Assembly (NCBI RefSeq): GCF_007565055.1
Contig: NC_044554.1
Location: 14,051,921-14,115,920, forward strand
DNA length: 64,000 nt
Direction of reading: 5' to 3'
Source: Rhinopithecus roxellana
Lineage: Eukaryota > Chordata > Mammalia > Primates > Cercopithecidae
Position 1 is the stretch's first letter. Every line of letters begins with the position of its first letter. Of this stretch, positions 33,389-44,734 are shown in pieces. Below the pieces are notes generated by a model. That model did not search any database. It was not told the DNA's origin and saw only the letters and a program-made list of their open reading frames with translations. Made by a program: the position numbers and the translations under genes.

Positions 33389-34169
33389 CAGTGATAGGAG
33401 AGACAATCTTTTTGTCAATGAGGAAGTTGAGATAAGTTGAGATAACTCAGATATAGGTACTGTATTTTCCTTGGTATTATCAAATTTGATCTTTTTTTCA
33501 TCTATCAGATTGGATTCATATGAATCAGTTCACTCAAGTGGTTACATTAAGTTATTTTTTGTTTTCAGTACTTTATACTGTGTCTGGCTCTCATGGGTAA
33601 TCCTTAACGTAGGGTAGTCACCTAAGTTTTAGTTCCCATTCTTCTCCATCCTCCTTTTTTCCATCCCTATACTCTCCAGACTTCCCTCTGGATCAACTAT
33701 GCAATTTGTGTATGTTAATATAACAATATATACTCCTTCTGCAAATATTAATAGATGTATGTCAAAGCATTCTGAATTTGTTATCTTTACCCCTGGGGGC
33801 AAGAATTAGTTTTATTTGTAACTGGCAAGTCAAACTTTGGTACTATAGGAAGCCCTCAAGCGTCTGTGACCAGAGGTTAGCATAGGGAAACTGAGACATT
33901 TTAAAACGTTTTTCATATTAAGCTATGAAGAAAACTGGCCTTTATTGCACTTTGGTAGTACACCACTTCCTAATTCATACCTTCAGGTCCAAGTAGCCTT
34001 CTTTGAAATTAAAAACAAAACAAAACATATTGAAAAAGATTATAGGGTGAAGTTATATGCCATCAAAATGATCATGAGATACAGCTATTTTTGTGTATCT
34101 CTACCTTTTTTGACAACCAATCAAATTGAATTTTTGGGGGGGGGGGGGGCCAGTAAAATAGAAACTGTT
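33389..34169. other. Unique stretch with a G14 run, no gene seen
   Basis: Contains a homopolymer of 14 G at 34,136-34,149. No exon recognised. Confidence 0.5.
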
Positions 34170-34470
34170 GGCCAGGTGTAATGGCTTATGTCTGTAAATC
34201 CCAGCACTCTGGCGGGGCCAAGACGGGTGGATTGCTTAGCTTAAGAGTTCAAAACCAGCCTGTGCAACATGGTGAGACCCTGTCTTTACAAAAATATAAA
34301 AACTATCCAGGTGCGGTGGCGTAAGCCTGTAGTCCCAGCCACTCCAGAGGCTGAAGTGGAAGGATTTCTTAAGCGCCAGAGGTCAAGGCTGCAGTGAGTC
34401 ATGTTCCTGCTATTACACTCCAGCCTGCGTAACAAAGCAAGACCCTTTCTCAAAAAATATATAAATAAAT
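34170..34470 (+). mobile_element. Old AluJ-like SINE
   Basis: 'ttggccaggtgtaatggctt' through 'gaccctttctcaaaaaatat'. Many substitutions relative to younger copies. Confidence 0.9.
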
Positions 34471-35030
34471 AACTAGAAACTATGAAATTATTTTCAAGGA
34501 TAAGGACTAAATTCAGAGTAGTTTAATCAGAGGCCTGCATCAAAACATAACATGTATTTTTAAATTAATCTCTTTAAATGCATGGTTAAGTTACCTGTAT
34601 ATGTGCTCTGTAAAATCGGTCATTTCTGGAAAAGAAATGGCTGTTTGGTTTTCTATGCATAAAATTAAGATAGAAGTCTTTTTTTCTCCTAACAGCCTTG
34701 GTCATAGTGGATCAAAAAAAAAAAAAATGTCACTTGGGCTGTGTCTTATATTTGTTTCTAAAACAATGGAACAAGTCAGATGTTTGTGGAAAATATGTTT
34801 GCAAATAAAGTTTTTTCTTGCCTTACATTTTGATGAAATAACTATAATTTGTGTGAAGATTAAAATACTCTAAAACATGAATTGATAAAGCAAAATGAAG
34901 GAGCCAGATTTCAAAATCAAGTTGTGGGGTGAGACATGAGGATGGGAAGAAGAGAATTAAGGATTCATATATGGAGTTTTAATTTAGTTCCTTAAAATTC
35001 ATAGTGAAAAGAATAAGATTGGGGGGGTGC
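34471..35030. other. Unique AT-rich stretch, no gene seen
   Basis: No repeat or exon recognised. Confidence 0.45.
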
Positions 35031-35284
35031 GGGAGGGGAACGGAGTCTCACTCTGTCTCCCAGGCTGGAGTACAGTGTGCAATCTCGGCTCACAGCAATC
35101 TCAGCCTCCCGAGTAGCTGTAACTACAGGTGCCTACCACCACACCTGGATAATTTTTTATTTTTAGTAGAGACAGGGTTTCACCATGTTGGCCAGGCTGG
35201 TCTGGAACACCTGACCTCAGGTGATCCGCCTGCCTCGGCCTCCCAAAGTGCTGGAATTACAGGCGTGAACCATAGCACCTGGCC
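35031..35284 (-). mobile_element. Alu SINE, antisense, internally shortened
   Basis: 'aacggagtctcactctgtct' through 'gaaccatagcacctggcc'. The segment between 'cagcaatctcagcctcccga' shows a right-arm deletion of about 40 bp. Confidence 0.9.
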
Positions 35285-35517
35285 AAAATTTGGTACTTTA
35301 TAATTCAATAATTGCAACCAGACCAGCTAACTTTTTTAAAACTTGGGGCTCTGTAATGTTCAGATGAAGGTAAATGTAGGGTATAGACCCTGTTTAGATT
35401 GAGGGAGTAGGAGTTTTGACATCGCAGGTCATTTGGACTTAAAGGTATGAAATTTGAAAGTAGTTTGGTTATACATGCCCTTAGGAAACCAGCGTCTTTC
35501 TTTTTTGTTTTGTTGGT

Positions 35518-35815
35518 TTTTTTTTTTTTTTGAGATGGAGTCTTGCTCTGTCACCCAGGCTGGAGTGCTGTGGCGCCATCTCGGCTCACTGCAAGCTTTG
35601 GTTCCCAGGTGCACACCATTATCTTGCCTTAGCCTCCCAAGAAGCTGGGACTACAGGTGCCCGCCACCACGCCCGGCTAATTTTTTATATTTTTTAGTAG
35701 AGATGGGGTTTCACCATGTTAGCCAGGATGGTCTCGATCTCCTGACCTCGTGATCCACCCGCCTCGGCCTCCCAAAGTGCTGGGATTACAGGCATGAGCC
35801 ACCGTGCCCAGCCTG
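35518..35815 (-). mobile_element. AluY-like SINE, antisense
   Basis: T-run, 'gagatggagtcttgctctgtc' through 'gagccaccgtgcccagcc'. 'aaaccagcRtctt' occurs on both sides (about 35,486 and 35,817), a probable duplication. Confidence 0.94.
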
Positions 35816-36461
35816 CAAACCAGCCTCTTAGGGGAATTAATTTTGGTGGAGGGATTCATTCAGATTGTTAGTATGTATCAAGGGAGTCTTTGTACACCAG
35901 AAGGCTTTGAACTGGTTGGGAGAATGTTTTTATAAGAACAGGGTAATTATTAATCATAATAATCTTTGTCAAGGTGCCTAAGCAACTCCCTTATATAATA
36001 GCAGCCAGTGATTAGATAGCTTCATACCAAGCAGGTTAGATTTCTTCCTTCTGAATCAAAAAACCCTTTGCTTCATAATCTAGGTCTTGTGTCTCACAGA
36101 ATCCTTTATAATATAGAATAAATGGTTGAGAGGAAAGACTCACATTGTGTATACCTGAAATTCAAATAGGATAACTTTCTCAAAGTTTTAGGACAGACCA
36201 AATAATGTATGTCCATGTCGCTCTAAGATATGAGTCAACAGAGCAAAATAATTATGAAACTCTTGTGGGGTTTTTGGTAGAATGTTTATAGAGATCCAGT
36301 ATATATGAGAAACAAACTAAAAAGAGTTGCCAAGGGCTTTAGAGCCAATCAAATTCCTGGACTTGGAGGATTTGTTGAATGAATTGAGTGGAAACCAGTA
36401 TAGTTGCCAGTTTTAAGTTCGCTCAATAGCAGCATTCAATTAGATACTGAGTTTTAAAATA
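35816..36461. other. Unique stretch, no gene seen
   Basis: No repeat or exon recognised. Confidence 0.45.
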
Positions 36462-36768
36462 GATTTTTTTTTTTTTTTTTTTTTTTTTTGAGATAGAATC
36501 TCACTCTGTCACCCAGACTGGAGTGCAGTGGTGCGATCTCGGGTCACTGCAACCTCTGCCTCCGAGTTCAAGCAATTCTTGCCTCAGCCTCCCAAGTAGC
36601 TGGGATTATAGGCACCCACCACCACGCCCGGCTAATTTTTTATTTTTAGCAACAGCAGGGTTTCACCATGTTGGCCAGGCTGTTCTCGAACTCCCAACCT
36701 CAGGTGATCCACCTGCTGCTGCTTCCCAAAGTGCTGGGATTACAGGTGTCAACCACTATGCCCAGCCT
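36462..36768 (-). mobile_element. Alu SINE (AluS-like), antisense
   Basis: T-run of about 28, 'gagatagaatctcactctgt' through 'caaccactatgcccagcc'. Duplication 'taaaat(a/g)gat(t/c)tt' at both ends. Confidence 0.94.
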
Positions 36769-36784
36769 AAAATGGATCTTTCTT

Positions 36785-37089
36785 TTTTTTTTTTTTTTTT
36801 TTTTTGGAGACGGAGTCTCGCTCTGTCGCCCAGGCTGGAGTGCAGTGGCCGTATCTCAGCTCATCGCAAGCTCCGCCTCCCGGGTTCACGCCATTCTCCT
36901 GCCTCAGCCTCCCGAGGAGCTGGGACTACAGGCGCCTGCCACCTCGCCCGGCTAGTTTTTTTGTATTTTTTAGTAGAGACGGGGTTTCACCGTATTAGCC
37001 AGGATGGTCTCGATCTCCTGACCTCGTGATCCGCCCGTCTCGGCCTCCCAAAGTGCTGGGATTACAGGCTTGAGCCACCGCGCCCGGCC
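36785..37089 (-). mobile_element. Young AluY (Old World monkey-type), antisense
   Basis: Long T-run, 'gagacggagtctcgctctgtc' through 'gagccaccgcgcccggcc', close to consensus. Duplication 'taaaatggatctttt' at 36,769 and 37,090. It landed in the downstream target repeat of the preceding older Alu. Confidence 0.95.
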
Positions 37090-37415
37090 TAAAATGGATC
37101 TTTTAATACCAAATAAGGACATCATCTTGTGATTTAAAAATTGTCTTTTTAAAACCTCGCCACATTGTTCTTATTCTCATTTTGCTATACAATAATGAAA
37201 AGTTATCCAACATTCATTTTGGAATATTATTTTGTAATCATTCATGTATCTCGTCTGTCTGATTTTACCAACATGGAAAGCATAACTCAAAGACAGCCCT
37301 TTAATCAGTTTTTTAAATGAAACTACTTTTCTCAGCTGTAAAAAAAAAAAAAAAAAAATTAGTCATCAGCATTCTTTTAAATTGTGACAAGTTAGTCTTA
37401 GGAGGATACAAAAAT

Positions 37416-37713
37416 GGGCTGGGTGCGGTGGCTCACACCTGTAATCCCAGCACTTTGGGAGGCCGAGGCGGGTGGATCACAAGGTCAGGAGATCGAGACC
37501 ATCCTGGCTAACATGGTGAAACCCCAGTCTCTACTAAAAATACAAAAAACTAGCCGGGCAACGGTGGCGGGCGCCTGTAGTCCCAGCTACTCGGGAGGCT
37601 GAGACAGGAGAATGGCGTGAACCTGGGAGGCGGAGCTTGCAGTGAGCCGAGATCACACCACTGCATTCCAGCCTGGGTGACAGAGCGAGACTCCATCTCA
37701 AAAAAAAAAAAGA
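37416..37713 (+). mobile_element. AluY SINE
   Basis: 'ggctgggtgcggtggctcac' through 'gactccatctcaaaaaaaaa'. Perfect duplication 'aggatacaaaaatg'. It has an extra base in 'gccgggcaacggtggc'. Confidence 0.95.
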
Positions 37714-38445
37714 GAAGGATACAAAAATGTATAAAAGGCTCGTGAATTTCTGACGAATTTAAATTAGGATATGTCCACAAACAGCAATTAAAATTGTTTC
37801 CAAAGAGTTATTTCAGAGCATCACATATTACCAAAAAAATGGTGAAAATATAGATATAGGTCACAATTTATAGGAAGTATATTGTGTATGTTTCCATAGA
37901 AATAGGTAAACAAAATAAAATAGAATGATTTCTCTTTGGGTTATAGGCTTACAGATGGATTTTCTACAGCAGGTATATGTTACCAAAAAAATGGGAATGG
38001 GCTAATGCTTAGATATTAACTTAAAAATGGGATACTAACTGAAAACAGTATGGTCTCAGATTATCAGAAGCCTAGGAATCATCTTCATTTCTTTAACACC
38101 CATGTTCCTTATGTCCCTAATGTCTGTTCTAACTATAGTTCTTGGCCTATCTCCCCTCCTTGTCTTCACTCGCACTGCCACTACTTTAATTCAGGCCTGG
38201 AAAAGTGTATTCACTCACTCACTCTGAATATTTGCTAATGCAAGAGTTTGTGTATAGAACTATGTAGTAACTCTTAGCTTACCCTCGCTTTTAATTTTTC
38301 TAATCCATCTGTTAACCCTTCAAAGTGATTTTGTGTATCTGATATTTCTTGAAAGCTTTTAATGGATCCCGTGATCTGCCTCTTGCCTTTTTTTCCAATC
38401 AGAAATACCCAGTTGCTGCTGCTTTTGCTTCCAGCCATATTATTA
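37714..38445. other. Unique AT-rich stretch, no gene seen
   Basis: No repeat or exon recognised. Confidence 0.45.
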
Positions 38446-38773
38446 CAGTTTGAGCATCCCTAATCTGAAAATCCAAAATCTGCAATGTTTCAAAATTCGA
38501 AACTGCCAACATGATGCTACGGGCGGAAAATTCCACACTTGACCTTATGTGATAGGTCACAGTCAAAACTTAGTGTCATGCACAGATATTAAAAATACTG
38601 CATAAATTTACTTCAGGCTGCATGCATAAGGTGAAGCATTTATGAAACATAAATGAATTTATGTTTAGACTTCCATTCCACTCCCAAAAATACCTATCTC
38701 ATGTATATAGAAATATTCCAAAATCCAGAGCACTTTTGGTCTCAAGCATTTCAGATAAGTGATATGCAACCTG
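38446..38773 (-). mobile_element. MER2-type DNA transposon (Tigger/pogo group)
   Basis: Inverted ends 'cagtttgagcatcccta' and 'tagggata'-like 'aagtgatatgcaacctg' are bordered by TA on each side, the pogo-type target. The interior ('gaaaattccacacttgacct', 'aaacataaatgaatttatg', 'aatattccaaaatccaga') matches remembered MER2. Non-autonomous, no transposase. Confidence 0.8.
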
Positions 38774-38951
38774 TACTATTATCTCTTCATAAAATACCCC
38801 TGTCTATTTTGTGAATGCAAGTGTTTGTGTAGCCTTCTCTGATCTTTTTCCAGTAGGTCTATTATTTTTTGTAATTCCATGTACCCTAGCTCTATTATAG
38901 CGCTTAACTGCAGTTTATTACCATTATTTATAGGCTCTTTACCCACTAGAA

Positions 38952-39522
38952 CAGCAGTCTCCAACCTTTTTGGCACCAGGGACCAGTTTGTGGAAGACAA
39001 TTTTTTCCACAGATGGGGTGTGGGGGTGGTGTTGATTTTGGGATAAAACTGTTCCATCTCAGGTCATCGGGCATTAGTTAGATTCATAAGGGGACTCTAA
39101 ACTCCCCACTTAATGTAACGCTCTACCTCTTTCTTTTCATTGATATAGATAATATATGTGCATATTTAGGGGCACATGCTCCTTATTCTACTACTGTAAA
39201 ATAGTAGGATTTATTCCTGCTAACTTTACTTTTGTACCACCTAACCAACTTCTATACCTCCCTCCTTCCCCCACCCCACTTAATGTAAGCATCTTTTATT
39301 TTTTATTTTTGAGACAAAGTGACCATCTCAGGTCATCGAGCATTAGTTAGATTCATAAGGAGTTAGATTCATAGATCCCTCACATGTGAAGGTTCACATT
39401 CCTATGAGAGTCTAATGCCACAGCTGATCTGGCAGGAGACAGAGCTTTGGGGGTGGGTAATGCTTGTTCACAGCTCACCTCTTGTTGTGTGGTGGGGTGG
39501 GGGAGGGTGTTGGGGAACCCCA
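38952..39522 (-). mobile_element. MER1-type hAT-Charlie element, interrupted by an insertion
   Basis: Ends 'cagcagtctccaaccttttt' and 'tgttggggaaccccag' are the MER1 termini; 'actaga' flanks both sides. The interior matches MER1 ('aagacaattttttccacaga', 'gagagtctaatgcc', 'gctgatctggcaggag') except for a foreign block at 39,092-39,322. Confidence 0.8.
39092..39322 (-). repeat. Templated insertion: internally deleted copy of an L1M/Alu junction
   Basis: 39,096-39,320 matches 42,928-43,299 with about 7-8% differences, except that about 150 bp of the latter (about 43,012-43,158) are missing. The shared part includes L1M 3' sequence and the first ~13 bp of the adjacent antisense Alu ('gagacaaagt'). 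MER1 sequence of 38 bp is repeated on both sides (39,054-39,091 and 39,323-39,360). Confidence 0.8.
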
Positions 39523-39902
39523 GTACTAGAGTATTAGCCCCTGAAGAGCAGAATATCTAACTTGCATTGTCTCCCTCAGATAAAAGGATTCAGTTTATTG
39601 TTAAACTGGTAGTGCCTGCATTAGTACCTAGGACATAGTAAGTGCTTAAGTAAATTTTGAATTAATTGGGATTTGTTCTCTTTGGTGTAAGTATAAACCT
39701 GCAAAATAGCTCCTAAACCTAGATTGTAAAGAGAAGAAAGGTTAGAGATGCATTTCTGTAGTTAATGATGATTAATGTCCAAGAACATAGCCATCCTTAG
39801 TAAAGAAAAAATAATACCAGGAAAACAGTTGGGCATCTATTCCTCTTAGGTTTCATCAGGCACAATTACCTTGAAAGACTAGTAATCCCACATGAAACAT
39901 AC
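39523..39902. other. Ancient repeat remnant and unique DNA, no gene seen
   Basis: 39,535-39,660 ('ttagcccctgaagagcagaa', 'gtacctaggacatagtaagt') resembles an L2/MIR 3' end. Nothing else. Confidence 0.45.
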
Positions 39903-40073
39903 CCTGGTACTCATGTGTCCATTGCAACTGTAAAGGTGCTTTAAGTTCAAGGGAACTTTAGAGGAGAGAACTTTCCCACAGTTCACTTTCCTTAACAGTT
40001 CAATGGCCCTGTTTACAGGATGAAAGTTCAGGTAGATTCTCTGGCATCTCATTTCAAAAGAATAGATACTGTC
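39903..40073 (-). other. Candidate internal exon or gene relic, leftward
   Basis: Minus strand: acceptor 'ccatatttgcag', then 171 nt open in one frame for exactly 57 codons, then donor 'accagg|gtatgt'. The peptide DSIYSFEMRCQRIYLNFHPV... ends ...CNGHMSTR. The open frame extends upstream of the acceptor and further open segments lie on the same strand at 40,338-40,749, so the ~900 bp may instead be a decayed processed pseudogene. I recognise no family. Confidence 0.28.
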
Positions 40074-41169
40074 CTGCAAATATGGATGCAGAGACATCAA
40101 CACTTACCAACATGCAGCAACATTCATAGGAACTAAACAGATTTGCAGCCCAAAATGGCACTGGTAAAAATACATGTCCGTCTGCACAGAGATTCTGAAT
40201 GATTTACAATAAACGGTAGATGATGTTAATACCTGTTTTTAAAAAGTTGAGTCCATCAATCTGCTAACTAATCCCTTCCACAACGCGAGCAAGTTTGTAT
40301 TCTTTGGAAAGATTGGGCACTAAGTTAAAAGTCACTTCTAAGTTTTGCAACAGTAAATAAGTTGATGTAATCTGTTACATAGATACCAACAGATTTCCAA
40401 AGTGGTAGTTGTAGGTACTACATAAAGTATGAGTTTCCCTACTATGGGCATATTAAAATGCTGCAAGTTGGTAGTTCCCAAGCCAGTTTGATCACCATAA
40501 TCATTTTTGAAACTTACTAAAATACTCTTAGACTTCTTACCCACAGGTCCCAGAAACAAGATGTTAGATATCATCATTCGTAATTTTCTTACAGTGTAGC
40601 AATTTTTGAAGAACGATATGCTGCACTATTATAAAAATCTGCATTTTTGACAAACCCCTCATTCCCAGGTATTTAATTTGCAAATGCTGCATTGATAACA
40701 CTTTGATACGTGGAACAAATTGCTTCTGTAAAATGTCTATGGAAAGCAACAGTGCAAAGACATTATATTTTCATTTCTTTTTGGGGGAGTGTTACTGTAA
40801 TATTAGACATCCAACCTGAGAAGTTTGGAGGTACTATTGCCATGAGCCGTTTCTTCTGTAATTAAAAAGTTATCTTTGAAGTGACTCTGATTACCTGAGA
40901 ATGAGAAGGCCTCCTTTCTGGGATGCAGGTGTGCATTTAACATAGACTTCAGTACAAATTAAGTTGATGTTTGGTGCAGGTTGCTATGAAAATTTAAATT
41001 CCACTGAACTCACCCTCAATCTTTAGCACTCCTAATGGGTGATATTTAGGATTGGCTCTGGGAACATGTGTTAATTTTTCTTAGTAAAACTTATTTAAAG
41101 CTTCAACACTAATACTTCTCTAATTTTAGTATCATCATTCATTCTCAGCTTTAAAAATAAAGTATCCTG
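40074..41169. other. Unique stretch with minus-strand open segments, unidentified
   Basis: Minus-strand frames at 40,338-40,577 (MMISNILFLGPVGKKSKS...) and 40,564-40,749 overlap in different frames, as in a frameshifted pseudogene. No A tail or target duplication seen. Identity unknown. Confidence 0.3.
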
Positions 41170-41468
41170 GGCCGGGCGCGGTGGCTCAAGCCTGTAATCC
41201 CAGCACTTTGGGAGGCCGAGACGGGCGGATCACGAGGTCAAGAGATCGAGACCATCCTGGCTAATACGGTGAAACCCTGTCTCTACTTAAAAATACAAAA
41301 AATAGCCGGGCGACGAGGCGGGCGCCTGTAGTCCCAGCTACTCGGGAGGCTGAGGCAGGAGAATGGCGTAAAAAACCCGGGAGGCAGAGCTTGCAGTGAG
41401 CTGAGATCCAGCCACTGCACTCCAGCCTGGGTGGCAGAGCAAGACTCCGTCTCAAAAAAAAAAAAAAT
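41170..41468 (+). mobile_element. Young AluY (Old World monkey-type)
   Basis: 'gggccgggcgcggtggctca' with 'gagacgggcgga' and 'gctgagatccagcc'. Perfect duplication 'ataaagtatcctgg' on both sides. Confidence 0.96.
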
Positions 41469-41748
41469 AAAAAAAATAAAGTATCCTGGATCAGTTTCCT
41501 TTTGTGGTAACTCCAAGCATATACAGTTGACTCTTAACTACTCAGGGGTTGGTCTCTGACCCAACTCCCATGCAGTCAAATTCACATATAACTTTTCACT
41601 CCCCAAAAACAGACCTAACTGCTAATGGCCTGTCAATTGTTGTTGACTGTCAGCCTTACCAATAAACATAGTCAATTAACATATATTCTGTATGTTACAT
41701 GTATTATATACTGTCTTATTACAATAAAGTAACTAGATAAAATCAAAT

Positions 41749-42015
41749 GGGCTGGGTATGGTGACTCATGGCTAGTAATCCCTGTACTTTGGGAGGCTGA
41801 GGCGGGAGGATCATTTGAGCCCAGAAGTTCAAGACCACCCTGGGCAACAAAGTGAGTCCCTGTCTCTACACACCAGGCATGGTTGTACATGCCTGTAGTC
41901 CTAGCTACTCAGGAGGCTGAGGCAGGAGGATTGCTTGAACCCAGGAGTTTAAGGCTGCAGTGAGCTATGATGGCACCACTGCACTCTAGCCTGGGTGACA
42001 GGTTGAGGTCCTGTT
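41749..42015 (+). mobile_element. Old Alu SINE, shortened linker
   Basis: 'ggctgggtatggtgactcat' through 'gcctgggtgacaggttgagg'. The middle 'aaaaatacaaaaattagc' linker is deleted ('ctctacacaccaggcatggt'). Confidence 0.88.
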
Positions 42016-42168
42016 GAGTTTGAGACCAGCCTAGCTAACATGGTGAAACCCCATTTCTACTAAAAATACATAAAAATTAGCCAGGCATAATGGTTGGCGC
42101 CTGTAATCTCAGCTACTCGGGAGGCTGAGGCAGGAGAATTACTTGAACCTGGGAAGCAAAGGTTGCAA
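42016..42168 (+). mobile_element. Alu fragment fused to the preceding Alu
   Basis: 'gagtttgagaccagcctagc' to 'gggaagcaaaggttgcaa': the central part of an Alu without either end, joined directly after the previous copy. Suggests Alu-Alu recombination or nested insertion with deletion. Confidence 0.88.
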
Positions 42169-42927
42169 TTATGAGGAAGAAAAAATATATTTACTGTTCA
42201 TTAAGTAGGAGTGGATCATAAAGGTGTTTAATCTCGTTGAGTAGGCTGAGGAAGAGGAGGGGTCTTAGGGTGGCAGAGGCAGAAGAAAATTTGTGTATAA
42301 GTGGATGTATAAGTTTAAATCATTTTAAACCCATGTTGTTCAAGGGTCGCCTCTATTTAAAATTACACATTCAAATAAATTTGACCCTTGTGTATATTAT
42401 TAATAATATCTATAATTCTTAGAATAGTAAATGAATGTTAGATTGTAAAATCATTGGCCTAGAGGAGTTGCCTAAAGATTGAAATAAACCAGCTCCTTGG
42501 CTTCTTTATTTTTGTAAATGAGGGGCAGACACAAAGTAAATTTCCAAGTCACCTTGAAGTCAGGCACTTTGAAGCCTAGCTATGAGTAAACTCAGTTATA
42601 CTGTCTAATACCCATTTTAGCTTTTCTGTTTACGGCATAAACTTTAAGGCCAGTCTTACTACTTTTAAGAAGTCAAAAGTAGAACCTTTCTAGCAGAAGT
42701 GTTTTTCAAACATTAAATCCTAAACAAAAAAAACAAAGTGACCAAATTATAGAACTCTAGGAGTTTGTCTTAGCTACCTACCACTGAAAGAGGATTTTTC
42801 TTTTAAAGAAAATTGGAATATTCTGATGGACTAAACTTTTCTTGTCAAACAGGTAAAATCTTGTTAGCCCGGAAACTATCTCTTCTTAGGAGTGTTTAAG
42901 ATTTGTTGAGAGGGAGAAGGCTTTATT
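42169..42927. other. Unique stretch, no gene seen
   Basis: No repeat or exon recognised. Confidence 0.45.
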
Positions 42928-43267
42928 TCTAAACTCCCCACTTAATGTAACACTTTGCTTCTTTCTTTTTATTGATATAGATAATATTTGTGCATATTTT
43001 AGGGGCACATGTGATATTTTCATAATTGTATAACGTGTAATAATCAAATCAGGGTAGTTGGACTAGCTGTCACCTCAAACATTTATCTTTGTGTTGGGAA
43101 CATTACAAATCTTCTGGCTATTTTGAAATATACAATATGAATTATTAACTATAATTGTCCTACTGTACTGTAAAATAGTAGAACTTACTCCTTCTGACTT
43201 TACTTTTGTACCACTTAACCAACTTCTATATATCCCTCCTTCCCCCACCCCACTTAATATAAGCATC
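42928..43267 (-). mobile_element. L1M LINE 3'UTR fragment, antisense
   Basis: 'gataatatttgtgcatattt', 'aatcaaatcagggtagttgg', 'gtcacctcaaacatttatct' and 'cttctggctattttgaaata' are the reverse complement of a typical L1M 3' end, with the AATAAA side at the left. It is the probable relative of the source of the insertion at 39,092. Confidence 0.75.
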
Positions 43268-43567
43268 TTTTTTTATTATTATTTTTGAGACAAAGTCTTG
43301 CTCTGTCACCCAGGCTGGAATCACTGGCAAGATCTTGGCTCACTGCAGTCTTTGCCTCCCGATTTCAAGCATTTCTCCTGCCTCAGCTTCCCAAGTAGCT
43401 GGGATTACAGGCTTGTGTCACCACACCCGGCCAACTTTTGTATTTTTAGTAGAGATAGGGTTTCAGTATGTTGGCTAAGCTGGTCTTGAACTCCTGACCT
43501 CAGGTGATCTGCCCACCTCAGCTTCTCAAAGTGCTGGGATTACAGGCGTGAGCCACCACGCCCAGCC
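43268..43567 (-). mobile_element. Alu SINE (AluS-like), antisense, inserted in the L1M end
   Basis: 'tttttgagacaaagtcttgc' through 'gagccaccacgcccagcc'. Flanked by 'taagcat(c/t)ttttt' at 43,260 and 43,568. Confidence 0.94.
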
Positions 43568-43800
43568 GTAAGCATTTTTTAAAAAGGTGGAGGGGGCTAT
43601 CAGCTGTTACTTTAAGCATAGTAAGAGTTCATCCTACTACTTTCACAATGAATTACTGCAAGATGTTTAGACATTGTGATCTTTTTATTACGGTTACTGT
43701 TTTCCCTAAAGGTCAAACCAATAACTTTAGATCCTGAAGTACAACTCAAGAGTAGAAGCATCACTTAATTTAATACTGGTAACTTAAAAGAATAGCAGAT

Positions 43801-44092
43801 CTGGCTCGGTGTGGTGGCTCAGGCCTGTAATCCCAGTACTTTGGAATGCTGAGACAGGTGGAGTACCTGAGGTCAGGAGACCAGTGTGGGCAACATGGTG
43901 AAACCCTGTCTCTACTAAAAATATAAGAATTAGCCGGGTGTGGTGGCACACACCTGTAATCGCAGCTACTCAGGAGGCTGAGGCACGAAAATTGCTTTAA
44001 TCCAGTGGGCAGAGGTTGCAGTGGGCTGAGATTATGCCACTGCACTCCACCCTGGGAGACAGAGTAAGACTCTGTCTCGAAAAAAGAATAGT
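43801..44092 (+). mobile_element. Alu SINE (AluS-like)
   Basis: 'ctggctcggtgtggtggctc' through 'gactctgtctcgaaaaaa'. Flanking repeats 'aaagaatag(c/t)ag' fit a duplication. Confidence 0.93.
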
Positions 44093-44734
44093 AGTGGATC
44101 TTCAGATACTTAGATGTCATGAGCTGGGACTTTAATGGGCCATTTTTAAAATTTGACATTAAAAATTTAGTCCTAATGCCAGTAAATAATTTTCATTTAA
44201 TTCCACATGTGTTTGGTATATTCATCAAGCACCTTCTGAATGTTATTAGACTTTCTATATAGTTAACCTTGGGTATTATATGCTGGTTCGGTAGATGTTT
44301 TTGTTTTTGTTTTGTTTTTTTTGTTTTACATACGTCTTTTAGCTTGGTTGATGTGCCCTCAGCCTGAAAGATGACAACTTGCTTATTTATTAGACAACCA
44401 GATTACTTGACACCCTATGTTTGAGGTCCCCGGTTTAGATTGGTTACTAAATAAGCATTCATTAGGTTTTCAATTATTTATAAAAGCTAAATATAAAGAG
44501 CCACAAACTATTTCAACAAGTTTATACAGCCAAAGCATATAGATAAGTATATGAAACAATATAGTAAATACATGAGACCAAAAATTCTAATCTTTCATCA
44601 GTCTGGAAATAAACAGATGTTTTGTGTGTGATTGTTTCTGAGACTGCAGACAGGTATTTTTTATTCTTAACTCGTACCGTGTTCAGTACATTATTCAGAA
44701 GATTAGCCAGGAACAGAAAATGTGCAATTTAATT
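44093..44734. other. Unique AT-rich stretch, no gene seen
   Basis: No repeat or exon recognised. Confidence 0.45.
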
